From: an uncultured Planctomycetaceae bacterium
GTDB lineage: Bacteria; Planctomycetota; Planctomycetia; Planctomycetales; Planctomycetaceae
Direction of reading: 5' to 3'
DNA length: 22,705 nucleotides
Assembly (NCBI GenBank): GCA_903823545.1
Contig: CAIJTL010001327.1
Location: 1 to 22,705 of the forward strand
Position 1 is the stretch's first letter. Each line of letters starts with the position of its first letter. The notes below the pieces were generated by a model, which saw nothing but the letters and a program-made list of their open reading frames with translations, was not told the origin of the DNA and searched no databases. Below, in pieces: positions 7,415 to 14,627 of this stretch. The position numbers were made by a program, and so were the translations under genes.

Positions 7415-8671
7415 TTAATCGCGGAACGCAGTCGGACCTCGGGTCTTCGGCGTTGCTCTTAAGATCGAACTTGTGCGCGACCGAATACCTCGTTGAGCAG
7501 TTCCAGGAGTTGATGCGGGAATGTCTGGATCAGCAGAGGGCTCAACGGAGTCAGTAGGTGCAGCTGCGTCTTGTCCACCTCCGGGTGACACAAAGACGTC
7601 CGCTGGATCGAAATCATCTCCACCGGTCGCACCGCCCCATCCTCCATTCCTACCGTTGTAGTCATAGGGATCAGAGTAGCTGTTGCTTCCCCAGTAAGTT
7701 CCGCCGCCTGCCCCACCGCCACCTGCGCCGCCAGTACCAGCACCGGACCCCGCGGGCCAGTCGCGAGTTCGGGAGTAACCTCCCCCAATTCCTAGGCCGG
7801 CATTCGCGCTACCGTCCCACTTCTTGCCGTTCTTATCCCACTGAGCGGAGCCTCCACGAATGCCCTTGAATGACTCGGTGACGAAGGGCTTTTCCGGTTC
7901 TGGCCCGTTCTCCTGTTTTTTAGTCACAGGCTTCTTGATTCCTAAAACTTCCCACAATGTCGCTCGGTCTGCGTTGCTAAGTGCGACCCCGCCATCACCT
8001 TCACCTGTCGGACTATAGGTGAGTGAAAGAGTTCCCTTAGGTTGAGTCACTAAAACCACATTGGTCTGTGCTGGGGCAAGTTCTAGGGTGACCGAGTTAC
8101 CGGTTGCTAATACTGGCCCTTGTCGAAAGTTCTTATTAAGAGCCAGAACTTTAACTCCCTTAAACAATGTCATGCTTACGCCACCCAAACGACCAATACG
8201 GGGATCAAGAATGTTGGCCGCTTGGTTGTCGAGAGTGAAATGGACGTCGACATAATCTCCCGGCTTCACGAGGCCGTCCACCATTTCTGCGGAGTTCTTT
8301 ACCGGAATCGAAATCGCTTGCTTTCCTTCGGTGACTGTAAGCGGTGCGTTCTCGCCGGGTTCGTAGAGTTGGGCGCCACGTAGCGGGCTACCAGCTTTGA
8401 TGGCTTCCTTTAAAACACGGCCGACAATGACTCGCTCGCTCCGGAGCATGTCTTCCTTAAGTTCGGCCTCAGGCCAAGGACCCATGCCGATGTGTTCGCG
8501 AGTAATCTTTGTGCCGGGCGAAAGGTTTCCAGTTGCCATCGGAATGGTCACGCGTCTTGGACGCTCAACCTTCTTTTCAACGGCGAACAATCCTCGGACG
8601 ACATAAATTCCGATCAAGCCCGTCACGGCCAACAGCATCAGCATGGTGACTTTTGCCGGAGTGAGTTTCAC
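7415..8671 (-). CDS. cpaB: Tad pilus protein CpaB/RcpC with SAF domain and Gly-rich tail
   Basis: A 418-aa periplasmic protein anchored by one N-terminal helix (about 8-28). A SAF domain follows (about 42-103, with TGNLSPGTKITREHIG and GRVLKEAIKAGSPL), then the RcpC/CpaB domain (about 105-245, with AISIPVKNSAEMVDGLVKPGDYVDV). These are the hallmarks of CpaB/RcpC, which stabilises the secretin channel of the Flp pilus. Residues 246-418 are an unusual disordered tail: charged, then Gly-rich with Trp/Tyr/Asn (about 290-350), then Pro/Ser/Asp-rich. Family members usually end soon after the RcpC domain. It begins with GTG, supported by a strong AAGGAG 7 nt upstream. It follows tadE by 28 nt. Confidence 0.93.
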   Translation of the reverse strand: MKLTPAKVTMLMLLAVTGLIGIYVVRGLFAVEKKVERPRRVTIPMATGNLSPGTKITREHIGMGPWPEAELKEDMLRSERVIVGRVLKEAIKAGSPLRGAQLYEPGENAPLTVTEGKQAISIPVKNSAEMVDGLVKPGDYVDVHFTLDNQAANILDPRIGRLGGVSMTLFKGVKVLALNKNFRQGPVLATGNSVTLELAPAQTNVVLVTQPKGTLSLTYSPTGEGDGGVALSNADRATLWEVLGIKKPVTKKQENGPEPEKPFVTESFKGIRGGSAQWDKNGKKWDGSANAGLGIGGGYSRTRDWPAGSGAGTGGAGGGGAGGGTYWGSNSYSDPYDYNGRNGGWGGATGGDDFDPADVFVSPGGGQDAAAPTDSVEPSADPDIPASTPGTAQRGIRSRTSSILRATPKTRGPTAFRD

Positions 8672-8699
8672 TGCTGATTCTCCTTCTTCTCTATCCGAG

Positions 8700-9125
8700 T
8701 TATTCTCGGATCATACATGTTTCCGACAACAAAGGGCGTCCTTGCAAGCTATAGCCAATTGGCCATAACAAATCGGGAGCTGCTGATGCCATGTCAACAG
8801 TTACCGATACGGCAACAACATCCCCCGAACGCTCGCCAAGCATTGCGTCTATCTTTAATGACTGGTGAAATCGAGGATGTAAGATTTTGCGAACTTCATC
8901 CTCAATGTCTTGTTGACTGACCCCTGGTAGTGTCGCTTTTCTCGCGGCGACGCGGCTTGCTTCGACGACTTCGCCTCTAGCAAAAAACAACAAGGTGAAT
9001 TCAAAAAGCCCGGTGAGAATGAGCAGCAGAATGGGCAAAGTCAGGACCAACTCCATGCTGAGCACACCGGAGCGAAGCCGCTTTGGCTTTAAGAGAGAGC
9101 TCAGCTTGGGCTGGGAGCGTTTCAT
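8700..9125 (-). CDS. tadE: TadE-like pseudopilin
   Basis: A 141-aa minor pilin-like protein. A basic N-terminus (KPKRLRSG) leads into a hydrophobic helix at about 22-48. Gly20 followed by VLSME puts Glu at +5 after a possible prepilin cleavage site, as described for Tad pilins and the pseudopilins TadE/TadF. TadV, encoded just upstream, is the likely processing enzyme. The C-terminal part (about 60-141) is a small soluble domain with a beta-strand-rich segment VVAVSVTVDM. Length is normal for TadE. No good ribosome site is visible before the ATG. It lies 46 nt after tadV and 28 nt before cpaB. Confidence 0.88.
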   Translation of the reverse strand: MKRSQPKLSSLLKPKRLRSGVLSMELVLTLPILLLILTGLFEFTLLFFARGEVVEASRVAARKATLPGVSQQDIEDEVRKILHPRFHQSLKIDAMLGERSGDVVAVSVTVDMASAAPDLLWPIGYSLQGRPLLSETCMIRE

Positions 9126-9171
9126 GGATTGTTTTTTGCCGACTGCTTTAGTCTGTGAATTGAACGGCTTT

Positions 9172-9735
9172 TTAAAACTTTGGAAACTTTGGCAGTTTGT
9201 ACAACACGATCAACCAAGTGGCTAAAGCGACCGGAGGGGCATAGCCCATGACTCGTCGCCTCGCTCGCTGACCGGCGGTTTCTGCCGCTATCGGCGAGTC
9301 ACTGTTCGCTACATAAGTTTCTTTTGTGCGATAAAGGCCTTTGGTGACCGCACTGACGAGCATTGCTCCGATCGTTCCAAGAATTACGAGGATCGTGCTC
9401 AACACCAGCACAAAACACGTCAACTTAAAGCCGATCCAGACGCTCAATGCGCCCATCAACTTAACGTCACCACCACCGCCACCACCGATCATCCACAGCA
9501 CCCAAAGCAGTCCAAAACCTGCCATGAACGCCGCTGCTGCATCGATCAATCCAGGTGACCCGATTCCGCTTCCCAATTGATTGAAGATCAACTGATAGAG
9601 AATGCCAGCACCAAAGAATGGCAGAGTCAGTTTGTTTGGAATTTTCTTAACGCGGATGTCCATGATCGCGGCAGATGCAGTGAAGACACCAACTGCGACC
9701 AAAAACACGACCAATTGTGGGCTGATTTCGACCAT
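9172..9735 (-). CDS. tadV: Prepilin peptidase TadV/CpaA (A24 family)
   Basis: A 187-aa polytopic aspartic peptidase that removes the short leader from Flp prepilin and the TadE/TadF pseudopilins at the cytoplasmic face of the membrane. The two catalytic aspartates of the type IV prepilin peptidase family are visible: Asp26 in AAIMDIRVKKIPN and Asp90 in the GxGD motif (GGGGGGDVKLMGA, with an expanded run of glycines). There are about five to six hydrophobic segments and no N-terminal methylase/zinc domain, as is usual for TadV/CpaA. The start is supported by GAGGA 6 nt upstream. As the first gene of the operon it lies next to the divergent control region. The C-terminus is loop-rich (about 135-165) and ends with a last helix. 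Confidence 0.95.
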   Translation of the reverse strand: MVEISPQLVVFLVAVGVFTASAAIMDIRVKKIPNKLTLPFFGAGILYQLIFNQLGSGIGSPGLIDAAAAFMAGFGLLWVLWMIGGGGGGDVKLMGALSVWIGFKLTCFVLVLSTILVILGTIGAMLVSAVTKGLYRTKETYVANSDSPIAAETAGQRARRRVMGYAPPVALATWLIVLYKLPKFPKF

Positions 9736-10097
9736 GGGAGTTCCTCGTTGACTAAACTCAGATCGAACCCCACCTCGGAGCGCTCGATCAAGTGCGGCAA
9801 AGATACATCGGGATTCCCTGGGGGTTGCTTACCCTCTGCAAACGGCATCGCTTTTCTATGTTGATTATGGTCCGCAATCCCGATCAACCGGTCGTTCCAC
9901 TTTTCTTGCATAACCGGATTTGTCGGTCTCTGCATTCTAAATCACTGCGATCAGCATAATCCGGATAATCGGAACTCGACGGCGTTGTCATAGTCTCTGT
10001 AGTGCAGGAAGATGTCGCTGCGGAGTTTTCAGTGACGCAAGCGAGGCTTGTGTAAGAGAATCGTCAGTTCCGAAAATCCAATGCCAAAGGATGAGCG
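9736..10097. other. Divergent intergenic region, tad operon / IMPase
   Basis: 362 nt with no convincing gene on either strand. It must hold the promoters of the minus-strand tad operon and the plus-strand phosphatase, but I see no strong -35/-10 pair for either. The only structure noted is an imperfect direct repeat at 9909-9972. There is no small Flp pilin ORF here, although this is where one might be expected. Confidence 0.6.
9909..9972. repeat. Imperfect 18-bp direct repeat in the divergent region
   Basis: CATAACCGGATTTGTCGG (9909-9926) and CATAATCCGGATAATCGG (9955-9972) share CATAA, CCGGAT and TCGG with one small shift, 46 bp start to start. The second copy contains the palindrome ATCCGGAT. 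They could be paired binding sites for a regulator of the divergent promoters; this is inference only. Confidence 0.3.
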
Positions 10098-10904
10098 ATG
10101 AATCGAACGGATTTCGTGTGGCCTGATTCAGGAACAAATGCCGAGGAGCTGTTGGCGATTGCAGCCGATGCGGCGCGTCAGGCGGGTGCGATTTTGAGTG
10201 ACTGGGCGGGGCGATTCACGGTTAGCGAAAAGAGTCCAGCAAATCTGGTGACCGAAGCAGATCTGGCTTCACAAGATCGGATTTATGAGCTCATTCATGG
10301 GCGCTATCGTGATCACAACTTTTTGGGTGAAGAGGGGCTTGCAGAAACAAATAGCGATTCACCATGGCGTTGGGTAATCGACCCGTTGGATGGTACTTCT
10401 AATTACGTCCACGGCTTTCCCTACTACGCTGTCAACATTGCATTAGAGTTCAACAAAGACCTAATGGTCGGAGTCACTTTTGACCCGAATCGTGATGAGT
10501 TATTCACGGCGATTCGAGGCTGCGGAGCGTTCGTTAATGGTCGCCCCATTCGGCCTACGCGAGTCAACGTTCTGCGCGAGGCGATGGTCGTGGCGAGTAT
10601 GCCAACCGCTTGTCTCCCGGAGCATCGGGCAGTCAAACAATGGCTCAACGTGATGCCGCACGTACAAACGGTTCAGCGCACGGGTTCGGCTGCACTTAAT
10701 CTAGCATATATCGCCGCCGGACGGCTGGATGCGTTTTGGTCGGGAAGCTTGAAGGCTTGGGACATGGCCGCCGGAATTCTATTGGTTCACGAAGCGGGCG
10801 GGCGTGTCACTCAAATGCACGGACAGCCGGTTGATATCGAAGTTCCCGATTTACTCAGTAGTAACGGATCAGTAATCCATGACGCTCTGCAACAGTTGTT
10901 GTGA
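10098..10904 (+). CDS. Inositol monophosphatase family phosphatase
   Basis: A 268-aa cytoplasmic Mg-dependent, Li-sensitive-type sugar phosphatase fold. The family's metal-binding motifs are intact: GEEG (Glu78/79), WVIDPLDGTSNYVHGFP (Asp95, Asp98, Gly99, Thr100) and AWDMAAGILLVHEAGG (Asp222). These match SuhB-type inositol-1-monophosphatase, but the family also includes histidinol-phosphate phosphatase and PAP/NADP phosphatases, so the substrate cannot be fixed from sequence. The C-terminus is normal and length is typical (about 260-270). The start is supported by AAGGA 6 nt upstream of the ATG at 10098. It is divergent from the tad operon. The next gene begins 135 nt later and probably has its own promoter. 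Confidence 0.93.
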   Translation: MNRTDFVWPDSGTNAEELLAIAADAARQAGAILSDWAGRFTVSEKSPANLVTEADLASQDRIYELIHGRYRDHNFLGEEGLAETNSDSPWRWVIDPLDGTSNYVHGFPYYAVNIALEFNKDLMVGVTFDPNRDELFTAIRGCGAFVNGRPIRPTRVNVLREAMVVASMPTACLPEHRAVKQWLNVMPHVQTVQRTGSAALNLAYIAAGRLDAFWSGSLKAWDMAAGILLVHEAGGRVTQMHGQPVDIEVPDLLSSNGSVIHDALQQLL

Positions 10905-10955
10905 TCGCAACGATGATGTGGTGCGCGAATCCGACGACGTCCTGGGATCCTCCTG

Positions 10956-10982
10956 TTGAGCATTTCGAGCAGGAAGTATATT
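10956..10982 (+). promoter_or_regulatory. Possible promoter of the giant-protein operon
   Basis: TTGAGC (10956-10961) and TATATT (10977-10982) resemble a -35/-10 pair with a short 15-nt spacer, placed 57-100 nt before the two candidate starts of the 1195-aa gene. The -10 is good and the -35 is mediocre. Confidence 0.28.
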
Positions 10983-11039
10983 GCGAACGTAGCAGTTGAG
11001 GTCAAACCGACTGATCGGAGGCCCTCGAATTGAAATCTT

Positions 11040-14000
11040 GTGTTTCTTGGAACATTTGCTTGCCACACTGCGAGCCAAATCATGCCCTCTCATTGGCCCC
11101 ATTTTGATCAAAGAGTGCTCGCGCAAGCGGGGCGATATCGACGATTCGTTCTGTCTAACCCACTTTGGGGGCTAATGTGTGTTTTCATTTCGTTGTCTTG
11201 TGGATTCTTTTTTCCTCAGGAAGTGGCAGCTCAGGGCACGACAGACGCGAAATCGTTAGCTAGCGATAAACCAACTGGGGCGACGCTAACAGCACCTCCC
11301 GTCAAGAGCGGCGTTCAACCATCGGTCGATGACGTTATTGATTTGTTGGGAGCTGATGGGCAACTTCGCCGGATACCGCGATGGGCCAACTTCGAGGTGT
11401 TTGAGAAGTGGTTGAAGTCGCGTGAGAAAGGGATCGGCCCGATTGCGCCTCCCTATAGCTTCAGCAGCACTTCGTTTCAGGGAGAAGTGGAGGCCAACGA
11501 CGAAAATGCAACGTTGAATACCACGTTGATTATTTCGCTCAACTCAGATGACAGTGATGTCTTGGTTCCGCTGAAATTGAACGAAGCGACGCTCATGAAG
11601 TTTGAGCACATTGGCGCGGGAGGCATACAGTTTGAAGAGTCTGATCGCGATGCCGGGTATCGCTGTTGGCTTAGGGGAAAAGGTCAGCATGAGTTGAAGC
11701 TGACATTGTCAGTGCCGATGCGAAAGCAGGGTGCCACACGACGTGTTCTGCTAAGTCTGCCAACATCTCCCGTCAATGAATTCAAGTTGAGCGTTCCGCT
11801 CCCTAAGGTCTCGGCAAAGGGGCCTGATCGCAGTGTTGTAACGACGAAAGCAATTGACAACGGCCGCTCGGAAATTCACGCTAACTGGTTAGGAAATCTG
11901 CTCGATCTTAGTTGGCAATCAGTGACCGATGTGTCCGAGGCGAAGCCTGAATTGCAAGCAATCACTGTCATTTCAACAGATCTCAGAGCTGACTCGTTAA
12001 TTCTGGAGGCCACACAGACGATCGGTTCGATTCAAGGGACATTCGAGCGTCTGACAGTTCGCTTGCCTGCCGAGTTTGAGTTTCTCGAAGTCGTAGGTCG
12101 CGAGGTTAAAGACTCTCAACCTGTACCCGGTTCGCCGACGCGGCGGATCGTCAACTTGCTGGCGCCGACATCAGGACAAGTAGAACTCAAATGGACGTTG
12201 TCGGCAAAGATTCCGGCCAATGTGACGTCGCTGCCAGCGATCGAAGGATTTGACGTTGAAGAGGCGCGACGCCAAACCGGTGTGATTCCTGTGATGACCT
12301 GGGATGGCGTGACTCTTCGTAAACGCGACGGTGAGGATCGATTTCTTCATCCTGGAGGGCTGAACGATCTCCGTGATGCTCCAGGGTTTTCTACCCCAAC
12401 GGGGAATAACGGCATTACGATGGTTTATCGTTTTCTCAAACAACCATTCCGCCTGCTCCTGGATGTCCAAAAGATCGAGCCTTACTTCTCTGTTGAGCCA
12501 TTACACGTGGTTCGGCTTAGTCAGGGGCAAGCCGAGCTAGAGACAAAGCTCAAAACGAAAATCTATCGCGGATCACTGAACGAAGTTCTGTTGTCATGGC
12601 CGGGATATTCCACAGAGGGCTGGGAGGCCGTTTCGTCAACGACACCGGAATTAGTTGAGAAAGTCGCAGTCGAAGAAACTCCGACGGGCAGTGCAATCCG
12701 AATCCATCTGGTAGATCGCAAGGGGAGGTCAGATGGTGAATTTGAAATCCAGTTAAAAGCGAGGCGAACAATCCCAACCGACGGCAAAGGGACGGAATTT
12801 AGATTGTCACTTCCGTTCATCGCCGCTAGCGGACAGCGGACCTCCAAAGTGATTGTGGCGCCGGCCGGGAATTTGGAAGTTGAGTGGACTCCGGTTGATT
12901 CCTCCGTGTCTCGACCGATGACTCCTGACGTCGAGGTCTTAGACATCTTGGAATCGACGCGGACTGTTACTGCTTGGCGATGGGAATCTGGATCACCATT
13001 GTTTGTGGCTAAAGCCAAGGTGCAGCAGCAATCAATCAAAACGGAATCAATTAGCGAATTGACGTTTGATTCACGTACTGTTGGGGCGTCGCAGCGAATC
13101 ACTTATGACGTCGCGTTTGAGGCGCTCAATCAAGTTCGCTTAATGATCCCTCGGACGATCATGGATCGAATGAAGATCCATCTCCGAGAAGCATCCGGCA
13201 ATTCAAAGCAGCTTACTCCAATTTTCACCGGGTTGGAAATCGATCAATCGCGACAGTGCCGATTGCAATTTGAGCAACCTCAATTGGGCAAGATTGACGT
13301 TGTCGTTGAATTTGAAATGGACCGTCCAAATGACTCTGGAAGCGACGACTCCGCAGTCATCAATGTGCCGATCGTTCAGTCATCGGATTCTGATTTCACT
13401 TCGACACGAATCAAATGGAAAACTGGAGAGAAGCTCACGGCGACATTGGAGGACAATTCGTGGAAGCCTGAGTTGCCTGAACTGTCTGCGGGCAAAACCT
13501 CGCTCTGGAAGGTGACCGGGGCAAAAAACGCCGTAGCGGTTAAAGTTGGTTCGGCAGCGGAGCTTGCGCTGCAAGATTTCACAGTTCATAGTGCATTGAT
13601 CCGGACAGTGATCAACGAAGGACCGTGGCGGACTCAGGCGATGTTTGAGCTTGATCGCGATGTGCGTGAGGTGAGTCTATTTTTGCCGCCGGAAATCTCG
13701 CCGCAAGATTTTCAGGTTTGGTGGAATCAGAAACGAGTTGTCCCTGGTGTCAGAACGAGCCCCGCAGGGGAAGTCGAGCTTCGATTGAAGCTGCCGTACA
13801 CACGAGACCGATCGAAAAAAACAGACAGTAGCGATGTCAAAGAAAAACCGCATTTGGCATTGTGGATTGATTACTCCTCAAAACAGCCAACCCGATTTCG
13901 TGGCAGCAATGAGCACCGAATTTTTGTTCCCAATTTTGCACCAACCGTATGGGTTGCGCAATCGATCTGGGAAATTGTGCTGCCACCGGGTCAACATCTA

Positions 14001-14627
14001 TTAACGGCTCCACGTGATTACGCCCCGCAGTTTCATTGGACAAGGTCATTCCTCTTTTGGAGCCGCGTCTCGAACTACAGCGATGACCGGGTCAAAGCTG
14101 AGTTGAATAATGCTGCTCCGCGAACCGAAAACTTGCGTTCCTCGGAAATGCGTCTGACCGAGCAAGCGGATGGCAATGTTTACTCAGTGAGTTGCTTTGG
14201 TCCGCCGCAACCTCTCGCCTTTTGGACAATGAGTCGATCGGCGGTTGTTGGATGTGGAGCTGGGTTAGCGTTACTGCTTGGTTTTTTGTTGATTCGTATT
14301 CCAGCGACACGCCACGTCCTAACATTTTTCGTGATCGGTTTCGGAATGAGTTTGATGGCACTCTGGTTCGCCGAGCCGGTTAAGGTTTTGTTGCAGCCGG
14401 CAATTCTCGGGGCTGCAATGGCGGTTGTTGCAGCGGTCATTGATCGCGTTGGCCGTCGTGAGCAGCCGACACCTCTGATGACTCTGTCATCACCAAGTGA
14501 CTTTTACGCCTCCGGTTCATCGGTTGCACCCATTGGCGGGGGCGTTAGTCCTGACGCACCGACCGTTGCTCCGCACGTCATCCGAAGTGAACCGATTTCT
14601 GCATCCGGTTCAGGGGCTCGCGGATGA
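11040..14627 (+). CDS. Giant exported beta-rich membrane protein, function unknown (1195 aa)
   Basis: Not recognised as a named family. From the GTG at 11040 there is a hydrophobic segment at about 42-59 ending in EVAAQG, which looks like a signal peptide. About 1000 residues of alternating, beta-strand-rich sequence follow, without enzyme motifs. Three membrane helices lie near 1065-1087, 1092-1111 and 1114-1134, and a Gly/Ser/Pro-rich tail of about 60 residues should be cytoplasmic. The charge pattern (ATRH and DRVGRRE inside) fits an extracytoplasmic ectodomain. The ATG at 11082 is an alternative start that shortens the N-terminus by 14 residues; neither has a good ribosome site (GGAGG at 11017-11021 is 18 nt before the GTG). 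The stop overlaps the next start as ATGA. The overall plan recurs in the N-terminal half of the next protein. Confidence 0.85.
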   Translation: MFLGTFACHTASQIMPSHWPHFDQRVLAQAGRYRRFVLSNPLWGLMCVFISLSCGFFFPQEVAAQGTTDAKSLASDKPTGATLTAPPVKSGVQPSVDDVIDLLGADGQLRRIPRWANFEVFEKWLKSREKGIGPIAPPYSFSSTSFQGEVEANDENATLNTTLIISLNSDDSDVLVPLKLNEATLMKFEHIGAGGIQFEESDRDAGYRCWLRGKGQHELKLTLSVPMRKQGATRRVLLSLPTSPVNEFKLSVPLPKVSAKGPDRSVVTTKAIDNGRSEIHANWLGNLLDLSWQSVTDVSEAKPELQAITVISTDLRADSLILEATQTIGSIQGTFERLTVRLPAEFEFLEVVGREVKDSQPVPGSPTRRIVNLLAPTSGQVELKWTLSAKIPANVTSLPAIEGFDVEEARRQTGVIPVMTWDGVTLRKRDGEDRFLHPGGLNDLRDAPGFSTPTGNNGITMVYRFLKQPFRLLLDVQKIEPYFSVEPLHVVRLSQGQAELETKLKTKIYRGSLNEVLLSWPGYSTEGWEAVSSTTPELVEKVAVEETPTGSAIRIHLVDRKGRSDGEFEIQLKARRTIPTDGKGTEFRLSLPFIAASGQRTSKVIVAPAGNLEVEWTPVDSSVSRPMTPDVEVLDILESTRTVTAWRWESGSPLFVAKAKVQQQSIKTESISELTFDSRTVGASQRITYDVAFEALNQVRLMIPRTIMDRMKIHLREASGNSKQLTPIFTGLEIDQSRQCRLQFEQPQLGKIDVVVEFEMDRPNDSGSDDSAVINVPIVQSSDSDFTSTRIKWKTGEKLTATLEDNSWKPELPELSAGKTSLWKVTGAKNAVAVKVGSAAELALQDFTVHSALIRTVINEGPWRTQAMFELDRDVREVSLFLPPEISPQDFQVWWNQKRVVPGVRTSPAGEVELRLKLPYTRDRSKKTDSSDVKEKPHLALWIDYSSKQPTRFRGSNEHRIFVPNFAPTVWVAQSIWEIVLPPGQHLLTAPRDYAPQFHWTRSFLFWSRVSNYSDDRVKAELNNAAPRTENLRSSEMRLTEQADGNVYSVSCFGPPQPLAFWTMSRSAVVGCGAGLALLLGFLLIRIPATRHVLTFFVIGFGMSLMALWFAEPVKVLLQPAILGAAMAVVAAVIDRVGRREQPTPLMTLSSPSDFYASGSSVAPIGGGVSPDAPTVAPHVIRSEPISASGSGARG

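Noticed and set aside
9627..9935. 102-aa minus-strand ORF upstream of tadV, considered as a possible Flp pilin
   Set aside because: Overlaps tadV, is hydrophilic, has no pilin leader and no hydrophobic helix.
10951..10975. TCCTG/CAGGA hairpin after the phosphatase, considered as a terminator
   Set aside because: Short stem with a large loop and no T-run; the following bases look more like a -10 element.
12563..13102. 179-aa minus-strand ORF inside the 1195-aa gene
   Set aside because: Shadow frame of a long continuous coding region; no motif or ribosome site.
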